64,000 nt of DNA. Source: CALITV01 sp964415795 (GTDB lineage: Bacteria; UBP6; UBA1177; JAKLFG01). The translations under genes and the position numbers were made by a program. The notes under the pieces were generated by a model, which searched no databases, was not told where the DNA came from, and saw nothing but the letters and a program-made list of their open reading frames with translations. The stretch is taken from positions 1-64,000 of the forward strand of contig CAYQBN010000010.1 in assembly GCA_964415795.1 (NCBI GenBank), read 5' to 3'. Shown in pieces: positions 9,314 through 16,896 of this stretch (the stretch's first letter is position 1; each line of letters starts with the position of its first letter).

Positions 9314-9925
9314 TCAGAACAAGCGCTCCTGCTCAGGGAACGGTCGAAGGCGGAAACTGCGGCGATGGATCGGTGAAGGCCCGTACGCCGCGAGCGCCGC
9401 GTAGTGCTCCTCGGTCGCATAGCCCTTGTGCGCCGCGAAGCCGTACTGCGGGTAGAGGCGATCCCAGCGCACCATGATGCGGTCACGGTGCACCTTCGCG
9501 AGGATCGAAGCGGCGGCTATTGCGGGACTCTGGGAATCTCCCTTGACGATAGCCTCTTCACGCGGGTGACAACCGGGACAGCGGTTACCGTCCACGAGAA
9601 CGACCACCTCACCGGGGAGGCGCGCCACCACCTTACGGATGACCTGCCGCATCCCCCAGAGCGTCGCCTGCAGGATGTTCTTCTCGTCAATGACCCGGGG
9701 AGAGACCGAATAAACAAGCCAGAGGCTATTCGCCATGATGAGTGGCACGAGCCGCTCGCGTTGGTGCTCGGTAAGCTTCTTGGAATCGTCGATCCCTTCC
9801 ACCGGCCGGAGAAGGTGCACCGCCGCGACGACGACTGGCCCACACAGCGGGCCACGCCCCGCCTCATCGACACCAACGACCGCAAGGCCCCGGGAACGGT
9901 AAAGATCGTCAATCGGTCGTTCCAT
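9314..9925 (-). CDS. rnhB: Ribonuclease HII
   Basis: 203 residues, the usual size. It cleaves RNA in RNA-DNA hybrids, including single ribonucleotides misincorporated in DNA. The signature GVDEAGRGPLCGPVV gives the first catalytic Asp-Glu pair; IDDSKKLT, VLVDGN and KVHRDRIM carry the other family motifs and Asp residues. I chose the ATG at 9925, preceded by GGAG at a good distance; an ATG at 9937 is possible. The start overlaps the 3' end of hemW by 17 bases, implying one transcript and translational coupling. Its 3' end faces the alpha-2-macroglobulin gene with only eight bases between. Confidence 0.95.
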   Translation of the reverse strand: MERPIDDLYRSRGLAVVGVDEAGRGPLCGPVVVAAVHLLRPVEGIDDSKKLTEHQRERLVPLIMANSLWLVYSVSPRVIDEKNILQATLWGMRQVIRKVVARLPGEVVVLVDGNRCPGCHPREEAIVKGDSQSPAIAAASILAKVHRDRIMVRWDRLYPQYGFAAHKGYATEEHYAALAAYGPSPIHRRSFRLRPFPEQERLF

Positions 9926-11060
9926 GGGCCACTCCATAACGTTCGATGTCGCCGAAAAGCGCCGCGGTAAGGGTATTGAGCACCGAGAGCCCTTCCGTGG
10001 TCGCCACGAGACGATCGGCAGTGAGCCGCACATATCCCGTCGCGACGAACCGTTTCCGGAAGAGCGGCGAGATCATCGCACGGAGATCGCTTTCAAAGAG
10101 CTTCTCGAATCGTGCGAACGAAATTCCTTCCCTCGTCCGGAGAGCGAGCATGACGAACTCTTTCATGAGCGTCTCACGCGGCAAACGCTCCACGATCCTT
10201 CGCGGTCGTTCGATGAACGAAGGAACCTTCTCCGGATACCGGTAGCGGATACCCTTCTGCGGCTCAAATCCGTGGGCGCCCGCACCGATTCCGACATAAC
10301 GCCCCCACGTCCAGTAGAGTCGGTTATGAACACTCTCGAAACCGCTGCGCGCCCAATTACTTACCTCATAGCGCACAAACCGCCGCTTCTGAAGAAAGTG
10401 ATGAATCGCGTGTTCCTCATTTTCTATCGTCTCCTCATCGGCGCACGGCGGCGCACCGCGACGTCGCGGTCTCGTATAACTGTAGGCAGAGAGGTGGTCG
10501 GGCGACGCGACATCGAAGAGCCACCGAAGTTCCGCATCGAGGTCACGCGCCTGCTTTCCGAACCCATAGATGAGGTCATACGAGAGGTTGTCGAACGCTC
10601 GGCGCGCCCGCGGCAACACTTTTTCCAGAGTCGTTCGCGACGCACGCCGCCCCATCGCCGCAAGCGTCGCTTCGTCGGCCGCCTGAATGCCGAGCGACAG
10701 CCGATTCGCGCCACACGACATCACCGTTTCGATGAACTCGCCGGTAAGATCTGCCGGATTCGCTTCAACGGTGAATTCGATTGGCGCAACGCCGCGTTCC
10801 CGTAATACTGTCCCAAGCCCCCGGAAAAATCGCCGCGGCATCGTCGAAGGAGACCCGCCACCGAGATATACCGACACGACCGAGCGCACATCGATCGTCT
10901 CCAGCTCTCGGCGAAGCACCGCGAGCACCCGTTCCCCATAGACATCTTTCACCGCCGTATCTTCCGGGACCGTCGAGAAGAAATCGCAGTAGGTACACCG
11001 CGACACGCAAAACGGGATATGAATATAGATGCCCACCGGGTCCTTCATGATGTCCGACAT
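9909..11060 (-). CDS. hemW: HemW-type radical SAM protein (coproporphyrinogen oxidase-like)
   Basis: About 383 residues. The start is uncertain: 11060 and 11048 are both plausible and neither has a strong ribosome site. A radical SAM cluster motif CxxxCxYC (CVSRCTYC) follows IYIHIPF near residue 20. GGGSPSTM is the glycine-rich SAM-binding motif. The HemW hallmark YEVSNWARSGFESVHN and the C-terminal winged-helix region are present. The CxYC lacks the further Cys seen in true HemN, which fits HemW, a heme-binding chaperone for respiratory enzymes, better than a HemN coproporphyrinogen oxidase. It overlaps rnhB downstream. The M23 peptidase gene diverges from it. Confidence 0.88.
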   Translation of the reverse strand: MSDIMKDPVGIYIHIPFCVSRCTYCDFFSTVPEDTAVKDVYGERVLAVLRRELETIDVRSVVSVYLGGGSPSTMPRRFFRGLGTVLRERGVAPIEFTVEANPADLTGEFIETVMSCGANRLSLGIQAADEATLAAMGRRASRTTLEKVLPRARRAFDNLSYDLIYGFGKQARDLDAELRWLFDVASPDHLSAYSYTRPRRRGAPPCADEETIENEEHAIHHFLQKRRFVRYEVSNWARSGFESVHNRLYWTWGRYVGIGAGAHGFEPQKGIRYRYPEKVPSFIERPRRIVERLPRETLMKEFVMLALRTREGISFARFEKLFESDLRAMISPLFRKRFVATGYVRLTADRLVATTEGLSVLNTLTAALFGDIERYGVAHGTTD

Positions 11061-11167
11061 CGAAGACCGTATGCTTCCCGCTATGCTATCCGATTTCGTG
11101 GTCAGGGCAAACAAAACTTCGATGAGTGGAATCTTGAGATGTGCCTAAGGAAGGGCGGAACTATTCG

Positions 11168-11196
11168 TTGACTTTGCGCGCCGCAACCTTTACAAT
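11168..11196 (+). promoter_or_regulatory. Near-consensus sigma-70 promoter
   Basis: TTGACT (11168-11173), 17 bases, then TACAAT (11191-11196), 27 bases before the GTG at 11224. It has the same spacer and -10 as the promoter at 1722-1750. Confidence 0.8.
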
Positions 11197-11223
11197 CGCC
11201 GCTGGTCATCGGTGAGGAGATCG

Positions 11224-12471
11224 GTGGAGCGCTTCGCCCCAATCATTCTCTTTGTTGTCGTGCTGTTGTTCGGGGTCTTCCTCCTTTATCCTTCCTTCTC
11301 GTCCGAATACCGCCGTTTTCCCCTGACCATCCGTTGGGACAGTTCCACGCCGGCCCCCTCCCCCCTCGATGTCACCGTCGTCATGGTACCCGCCCACGGC
11401 CACGCCACACTCCTCTCTGAAGTCTTTGGGGAAACGACTTGGCACGAAGTCGAACACCTTCTTCGTACGCGTGCCGGCATCGCGCTCCTCGCACCGGGCG
11501 ATATCATCGCGGTCACCAAGGAAGGTGAAACGATGCGGCGTATCAGCCTTCACCACTACACCTCGCGCGCAGACGGCATCGAGACATCGCTTCGACGCGC
11601 CGGGAAAGAATGGCGACTCTCACGACGCCCCCTCATCCTTGCCGAACAAACGATGATCAAGACCTTCTCGGTACGCGACGAGTTCTCAAGGGACTTCCCC
11701 GAGTTCTACGAAACGATACGCCCCGCCATGCAGTGGGATTGGGGCCTCCTCCATCACCTTCTCCCCGGCGACACCGTTTCCTTCATGATCCGTGGCCTGT
11801 TCGATCAAAAGATACTCGTCGATCTCACCGATCTCATCGGATTCTCGATAAAAAGCGCCCGATACGGCCAATTCACCCTTCTCAAGCCGCCCGGTTGCCG
11901 TTCGTGCGAATTCTATGTCACCTCGAGCGACTATTTCATGTCGCCTCCGGGCTTTTTCCGCGCCCCGATCAACGCAGGCCGCATCACCTCGCGCTTCGGC
12001 GTCCGCGAAGATCCGTTCAACGAGGGTACCCGCATGCACGAAGGGATCGACATCAAGGCGGAACGGGGCATCCTTGTCCACGCGGCACGCGACGGCATTG
12101 TGATAGAGACGGGGCCGCGACGCGGTTATGGAACGACCATCCTCATCGCTCATGAAGGCGGCATAAAGACCCTCTATGCCCACCTGCAGGCGGTATATGT
12201 GGCCCGCGGATCGTCAGTCCGCATGGGCGATATCATTGGCGCTGTCGGTAATACCGGTCGCTCGACCGGATCCCACCTTCACTTCGGCGTCTACCGCGAG
12301 GGAAAAGCGGTCGATCCTCTCTCTTTCACCTACGAGCGGATCTGGCTCCCGCCGTTCGATATCGCCGAGTCGTTCCAGATGAACACGGTAAGCCGCGCCG
12401 TGACGCTCGAAGAGAGCCTCCTCAGCGGCAAGAGTTTCTTCATACCGGAGAAGTATGAGGGAGCAGAATGA
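11224..12471 (+). CDS. Membrane-anchored M23 family peptidoglycan endopeptidase
   Basis: 415 residues. An N-terminal hydrophobic anchor (residues about 5-25) is followed by a region with LysM/OapA-like character (about 50-130) and a C-terminal LytM/M23 domain (about 255-375). The zinc ligands fit HEGID and HLHFG, with SRFGVREDPF at the domain start and YAHLQ in between, so the enzyme looks catalytically complete. M23 enzymes cut peptide cross-links in peptidoglycan, here presumably in the periplasm. I chose the GTG at 11224 because GAGGAG lies four bases before it; an in-frame GTG at 11212 has no such site. Divergent from hemW. Confidence 0.9.
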   Translation: MERFAPIILFVVVLLFGVFLLYPSFSSEYRRFPLTIRWDSSTPAPSPLDVTVVMVPAHGHATLLSEVFGETTWHEVEHLLRTRAGIALLAPGDIIAVTKEGETMRRISLHHYTSRADGIETSLRRAGKEWRLSRRPLILAEQTMIKTFSVRDEFSRDFPEFYETIRPAMQWDWGLLHHLLPGDTVSFMIRGLFDQKILVDLTDLIGFSIKSARYGQFTLLKPPGCRSCEFYVTSSDYFMSPPGFFRAPINAGRITSRFGVREDPFNEGTRMHEGIDIKAERGILVHAARDGIVIETGPRRGYGTTILIAHEGGIKTLYAHLQAVYVARGSSVRMGDIIGAVGNTGRSTGSHLHFGVYREGKAVDPLSFTYERIWLPPFDIAESFQMNTVSRAVTLEESLLSGKSFFIPEKYEGAE

Positions 12472-12488
12472 ACGGCACAAAAGAGTTC

Positions 12489-12516
12489 TTGACAAGAGAA
12501 ACCGATACGATAGAGT
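12489..12516 (+). promoter_or_regulatory. Promoter with TTGACAAGAGA -35 and TAGAGT -10
   Basis: TTGACA (12489-12494), 16 bases, TAGAGT (12511-12516). The same TTGACAAGAGA core and TAGAGT at the same spacing recur before thiH (60340-60367). The -10 alone is weak, but the recurrence raises confidence. Confidence 0.5.
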
Positions 12517-12553
12517 TTTTTCATCGGAGTTCAGAACATACGGAGGTCGCAAA

Positions 12554-13411
12554 ATGAGAATGTCGCTCGTTATCTTCCTTATCGCCGCACTATTGCTCAC
12601 CGTCTCGTGCGAGAACACGGTGAAGCGACCGATGAACGACAACATCGCGGTCGAGACCGATGATGATGCCGCCGCAGTATCCGACAGCGATACTGCTGTT
12701 CCCACCGACGATGAGACGACACCGGACACCGATGGCACCCCCACTGACACACTGGTGCCTGCGGATTCCGATGAGCTACTCACCGACGAAGAGGGCCCCG
12801 ACGAGGCCGCCGAGGAAACGCCGGTAGACGACGGTACGCCGATACCCGACGAGGACACCCCTCCCCTTGACCAGTGCAATGCCGACGGTGGCGTCTGCGT
12901 GAGCGATCCCTCGTGTCCGCCGAACTACTCGCCGATGAATTCGCCCTGCGCCGCTGGCATCTGCTGCGCTCCTACCGCGGTGAGCGGCCTGAGGGTAGAT
13001 GTCATTCATCCCCAGCCAGTACCGGGGAATCTCCTCGCCATTCCGGCAACGGCACCCCAACCGGGATCCGGCGGCACCGGCACCCCGCCGATAACCGCCG
13101 ACATCGTGGCGCCGCTTCTCGCGATCGGTCTCATTGAAACGGAGAATGGCGACGGATGCGATCCCTACAAGACCGATGCCTCCGGTTTCATCACCATCGT
13201 GCAACGGGGCAACTGCACCTTCTCACAGAAGATACAAAACGCCGCCGACGCCGGCGCTATAGCCATTATCATCTACAACAATGCACCGGGGCCGCTCGGC
13301 ATGAACGCCGACGGGACCATTCCCACCGTCGGTATCGAGCAGACGGCGGGAGAGGCCATTCTCGGCTTCACCGGTGAGCATCCCGATATCGTGGCGGCTA
13401 TCCGCCCGTAG
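12554..13411 (+). CDS. Asp-rich lipoprotein with protease-associated (PA) domain
   Basis: 285 residues. A lipoprotein signal ends in TVSC with Glu at +2. A linker of about 70 residues dominated by Asp, Glu, Thr and Pro follows. Next is a short Cys-rich segment (QCNADGGVCVSDPSC...GICC) and then a PA-like domain (residues about 165-280) recognised by VQRGNCTFSQKIQNAADAGA. PA domains cap or guide substrates in secreted proteases; here there is no protease domain attached, so the role is unclear. The ATG at 12554 has GGAGG seven bases before it and gives a clean signal peptide; a longer upstream in-frame extension is rejected. The HD hydrolase gene follows 10 bases after the stop. Confidence 0.85.
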   Translation: MRMSLVIFLIAALLLTVSCENTVKRPMNDNIAVETDDDAAAVSDSDTAVPTDDETTPDTDGTPTDTLVPADSDELLTDEEGPDEAAEETPVDDGTPIPDEDTPPLDQCNADGGVCVSDPSCPPNYSPMNSPCAAGICCAPTAVSGLRVDVIHPQPVPGNLLAIPATAPQPGSGGTGTPPITADIVAPLLAIGLIETENGDGCDPYKTDASGFITIVQRGNCTFSQKIQNAADAGAIAIIIYNNAPGPLGMNADGTIPTVGIEQTAGEAILGFTGEHPDIVAAIRP

Positions 13412-13421
13412 GAGCCGCCGC

Positions 13422-14336
13422 GTGGCGATTCAAAAAGGTGTCACCGACACCCCTCAGCTTTCTCAACTTCTCTCCATGGAGGATCCTCAGGCGGTCAGGA
13501 CCGAGGTGGAGCATCTCATACTCCGCATGCACCCCCCGTTCGATCTCTCTTTTCTTCGAAAGGTATTCGACGATGTCGTCCGCCTTTTCGCTGGAAAGTA
13601 CCCCGGCTACCGTGCGTGCAACACCGCCTATCATAACCTTCAGCATACGACCGATGCGACGATCGCCATGGCGCGACTGCTCCACGGCGCATTCTGCTCG
13701 GGACAGCCGCTCTCACCGCGGGAGATAGAACTCGCCATCGCGGCGACCCTTCTCCACGATGTCGGGTACATCCAACAGGAAGGCGACGAAGGGACTGGCG
13801 CCAAGTACACGAAGACCCACATTGAACGGAGCGCCGATTTTCTCGAGACCTATTTTCGCGCCGAAGGGCTTCCCGACGACGACATCCGAGACTGCCGCGA
13901 CATGCTCGCCTGCACCGGCCTCACCGTCCGTATCGCCGACATACGATTCCGCTCGTTCGAGGTACGAAACCTCGGCATGATGCTCGGCACCGCCGACCTC
14001 CTCGGCCAGATGGCCGACCGCGCCTACCTCGAAAAACTTTCGTTCCTATACCGTGAATTCAAAGAGGGAAAGGTGCCCGGTTTCGAGAATGAGATAGACC
14101 TCTATCTCAACACCCTTTCATTCTACGAGACAACCAAACGGCGCTTTGCGACCGAACTCGGCGGCGTCAACCGCTTCATGCGACCCCATTTCCGTGATCG
14201 GTGGGGCATAGACGCCGACCTCTACAAGGAGGCGATCGAACGCCAGATAACCTACCTCCGCGAGATCCTCGATCACTACCGCCCCGGATACCGCGATCAT
14301 CTCCGGCGATGGGGTTCGCTCGATAAGCAGAGCTAA
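13422..14336 (+). CDS. HD-domain phosphohydrolase (cyclic-nucleotide PDE-like)
   Basis: 304 residues, starting at a GTG seven bases after GGAG; that site overlaps the previous stop codon, so coupling is likely. Metal-binding HD motifs are visible: YHNLQH (the YHNxxH seen in class I cyclic nucleotide phosphodiesterases) and LLHDVGY about 50 residues later. No sensor domain, signal or membrane helix is evident, so it should be cytoplasmic. The family hydrolyses phosphoesters; the exact substrate, cyclic nucleotide or other, is inferred only from YHNxxH. The 3' end faces the next gene with 25 bases between. Confidence 0.8.
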   Translation: MAIQKGVTDTPQLSQLLSMEDPQAVRTEVEHLILRMHPPFDLSFLRKVFDDVVRLFAGKYPGYRACNTAYHNLQHTTDATIAMARLLHGAFCSGQPLSPREIELAIAATLLHDVGYIQQEGDEGTGAKYTKTHIERSADFLETYFRAEGLPDDDIRDCRDMLACTGLTVRIADIRFRSFEVRNLGMMLGTADLLGQMADRAYLEKLSFLYREFKEGKVPGFENEIDLYLNTLSFYETTKRRFATELGGVNRFMRPHFRDRWGIDADLYKEAIERQITYLREILDHYRPGYRDHLRRWGSLDKQS

Positions 14337-14361
14337 CAACCTCGAAAACCGGGCCGGCCGT

Positions 14362-15486
14362 TCAGTAATAGGTCAATCGGATATTCGGCAATCCCTCGTT
14401 GTTGATGCCATTGCCGGCAGCGGGATCGCTCGATCCGTACCACGAGTGGGTCGTGTTCGATGAAGTTCCGCTCAAGTACCAATAGCGCAGCGCCCCCGGA
14501 GAAGCGACGGTAAGTTCGGTAATCACCATGAGGTTCTTGGTTCCCGAATAGGCAAACGGCGTATCGAGCACCTTTTCGTTCCACCCCTGCGTTCCGGTGA
14601 GCGTCCCGCTGAACACCTCGACGGCGCCGTCTTTTACCGTCGTGTAAGCGATTTGAGAAGGAATAACCGTATCGCTCGTCTCTTTGAGCAGTATCTTGAT
14701 GTTCGCGGTCACACTGCTCGTGCCGCTCGTCGAGCTGTTCCACGCGAGCCGTGTGATGGTGATGGGAACGGTCGACACCTGCGCTTTCGGATAGATGGCC
14801 GCCGAATAACGGTACGCGTAGTTTGGCGACCATGGCACCGTGTTTGTGAAGGTATCGGTACCGATCGTCTTGGTGTATTCCGTGACATCGTAATCAGGAA
14901 CGCTGTCGTCCTCCACCACACTTTCATCGACCAGATCGGGGGGCTCGTCGAAGGCGGCATCACCGTCCGCCACGAGAAGATCATCCCCTATGGCGAGATC
15001 AACTTCAGTAACCTCCACTCCTTCGTCAAAGACGGGTTCCTCTTCCGGTTGAGAAAGATCGTCCTCCGTCAAGGCATCCTCTTCCTCGTCCGGGTATATC
15101 GTCGTATCATCCGAGATCACCTCGTTCTCCTCATCGGGGAACGATTCTTCCTCATCGAGGGGAAAGATCTCGTCTTCGTCGGAGGCATCCTCATCCTCCG
15201 ACGATCCTGTACCATCCCCCTGCGCATCGGTCACGGTGACATCGTCTTGTTCCATACTGTCGTCTCCGGCCAAGGAAACATCATCCTTCGGGAACACATG
15301 ATCGTCCAAGGGCGACGATGTATCGCTTCCTCCGATCGCCTCCACGCACACCCCTTCCGGGGAGCACTCCATACCCGCAGGACAATCAAAGGTACTGAGG
15401 CAAGGGATATCCTCCTCTTCCGGCGTACAGGCCACAACAAAAAGAAGGCTTCCCACCACAAACAAGAATATCGTGCGCACTATCAC
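14362..15486 (-). CDS. Asp/Glu-rich surface lipoprotein with C-terminal beta domain
   Basis: 374 residues. Start GTG at 15486 with GGAGGAG upstream. The signal ends in VVAC. A short Cys-rich knot (CLSTFDCPAGMECSPEGVC) is followed by about 130 acidic residues, then a C-terminal domain of about 190 residues rich in Ser, Thr, Tyr and Trp that looks like a beta-sandwich of a type often found on surface proteins. It follows endA after 74 bases and may be on the same transcript or have its own weak promoter (TTGCCA/TAGCGT, 16 bases apart). No function is recognised. The layout - lipid anchor, acidic stalk, beta-rich head - repeats in several genes of this window. Confidence 0.75.
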   Translation of the reverse strand: MIVRTIFLFVVGSLLFVVACTPEEEDIPCLSTFDCPAGMECSPEGVCVEAIGGSDTSSPLDDHVFPKDDVSLAGDDSMEQDDVTVTDAQGDGTGSSEDEDASDEDEIFPLDEEESFPDEENEVISDDTTIYPDEEEDALTEDDLSQPEEEPVFDEGVEVTEVDLAIGDDLLVADGDAAFDEPPDLVDESVVEDDSVPDYDVTEYTKTIGTDTFTNTVPWSPNYAYRYSAAIYPKAQVSTVPITITRLAWNSSTSGTSSVTANIKILLKETSDTVIPSQIAYTTVKDGAVEVFSGTLTGTQGWNEKVLDTPFAYSGTKNLMVITELTVASPGALRYWYLSGTSSNTTHSWYGSSDPAAGNGINNEGLPNIRLTYY

Positions 15487-15560
15487 CGCGCTCCTCCATT
15501 ACCTGTGGTTCCTATCTCGACGCTATCATTTCGATCACTGTTGGCAAGTTTTTCGGCAGG

Positions 15561-16337
15561 CTATTTCCCCGCTTTTGCGCAGGCTTCTTTGAGGATGCGG
15601 TTCTCGGTCTTCTGAACCGACTCGATGCGCCGCATCCGTTCGCACTCCCAGTCGGTGACCGGATAGAGTTCGTTCCACGCCTCGAAGAGTTTTCGGTTCT
15701 TGTGCGAGATAATACCGTGCCCCGGGTAGGTCTCATCCATGTAGAGATAGGTGCGGGCAATGATGCCACGGATTGCCTCTCGAGGTTCCACTTTGCCGTC
15801 CTCTATCTCGATATCGCAGGCGCCATACTCTCGCTTTTCTCCCGGTATCTCGGCCATCGAATAATTCGAACGGTCGGCGTTCACCTCTCCTATCGCCGGA
15901 TAGAGGTTGTACATATCGGCCTCCATGCGACGAAACTCGTCGTTCACCAGACGCGCACAGCGGCGCCCCTTGAACGGACGGCCGTTTTTGTCCACACAAG
16001 CAGGATGCCCTTCGCGCCACTCGACGAAACTCTGGCCGAAGGCGTGCGCCGGAACGACATGTTCCCATTCGAGGCGACTCGCCCGTCTCGGATCTTTGCG
16101 CGGTGTATAACCGCAGGCGGCGAGGTCTATCCGCTTGTGTTCGTCGAAGGGACAACCGCAATAGAATGTCTCGCAATGGTCGTAGTAGACCTTCGCCATG
16201 AGCAGTTTCTTCGCCTCCTCGAAGTCGCGCACCGGCCGCTCTGATTCTCGCAGCGAGGAGGGAAGATACGGCGCGATCCGCTCCCAGTTGAGAGCAAGGA
16301 CACACAACAGTATGCAGATGACGATGAAGCGCCACAC
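15561..16337 (-). CDS. endA: Endonuclease I family secreted/membrane-anchored nuclease
   Basis: 258 residues, GTG start with a weak ribosome site. An N-terminal hydrophobic helix is followed by the Endonuclease_1 domain. RLEWEHVVPAHAFG contains the catalytic His, and an RNDEFRRMEADMYNLYPA-like stretch (here VNDEFRRMEADMYNLYPA) and VNADRSNY are strongly conserved in EndA/Dns nucleases. Cysteines in ETFYCGCPF and LAACGYTP fit the disulfides of this periplasmic or extracellular DNase. The family degrades DNA non-specifically, for nutrient recovery or to limit DNA uptake. It lies 61 bases after skp in the bamA operon direction. Confidence 0.9.
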   Translation of the reverse strand: MWRFIVICILLCVLALNWERIAPYLPSSLRESERPVRDFEEAKKLLMAKVYYDHCETFYCGCPFDEHKRIDLAACGYTPRKDPRRASRLEWEHVVPAHAFGQSFVEWREGHPACVDKNGRPFKGRRCARLVNDEFRRMEADMYNLYPAIGEVNADRSNYSMAEIPGEKREYGACDIEIEDGKVEPREAIRGIIARTYLYMDETYPGHGIISHKNRKLFEAWNELYPVTDWECERMRRIESVQKTENRILKEACAKAGK

Positions 16338-16398
16338 AAAGGCATTTTCTCTTTTTCTTATCTCGCTGTCAATGGGAAAAACGAGGGAAGCTGACGAC

Positions 16399-16884
16399 TT
16401 ACTTGTTGATGATGGCTATTACTTCCTGCGTGATGTCGTACTTGTCCTGCATGAAGAGGACATTGTCCTTGGCGAGGACGATGTCGTAGCCTTTCTTCTT
16501 GGCGATCTCGGTCGCGATCTTCTTCACCTTCTCGATGAAAGAGGTCTGCGCGGTATAGTCCTTTTCCTGCAACATCTTCTGACTCGACTGGTAGAGTTCC
16601 TGAAAGTCGAGGTACTTCTTCTGGAACTCCTCCTGCATCGCCCGCTTCGCCTCCTCGGTCATCGTCGGCGCATCCTTCATCGCCTTCTCCTGAAGCGCCT
16701 TAAGCTCCGCCTCCTTCTTCTTGAGATCCTCTTGCGCTTTTTTGAGCGTCTTCTCGAGATTGGCCTTTTCGGCCTTGATTTCCTTGCTTTCTTCCCACAC
16801 CTTCTTCATGTCGACGCAGGCGACCTCGAGCGCAAAGGCGGGGAGAGCCGCCAACAGCATGGCCACGAACACGAACCGTTTCAT
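16399..16884 (-). CDS. skp: OmpH/Skp family periplasmic chaperone
   Basis: 161 residues. A signal peptide ends near FALEVACVDM. The following domain has VDMKKVWEESKE (the usual start of the Skp body), a central charged coiled-coil of about 85 residues, and a C-terminal KKKGYDIVLAKDNVLFMQDKYDIT that closes the beta body. Skp forms a trimeric jellyfish that holds unfolded outer-membrane proteins for the Bam complex. It starts 12 bases after bamA, the conserved order in many Gram-negatives. Confidence 0.92.
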   Translation of the reverse strand: MKRFVFVAMLLAALPAFALEVACVDMKKVWEESKEIKAEKANLEKTLKKAQEDLKKKEAELKALQEKAMKDAPTMTEEAKRAMQEEFQKKYLDFQELYQSSQKMLQEKDYTAQTSFIEKVKKIATEIAKKKGYDIVLAKDNVLFMQDKYDITQEVIAIINK

Positions 16885-16896
16885 CGTTACCTCCTC

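Noticed and set aside
12620..12870. Calcium-binding thrombospondin type 3 repeats in the Asp-rich linkers
   Set aside because: The DxDxDG spacing typical of such repeats is absent; these are irregular acidic stretches.
14337..14361. A bidirectional terminator between convergent genes
   Set aside because: There is a GGCCGGCC palindrome, but no stem of useful length and no T-run on either strand.
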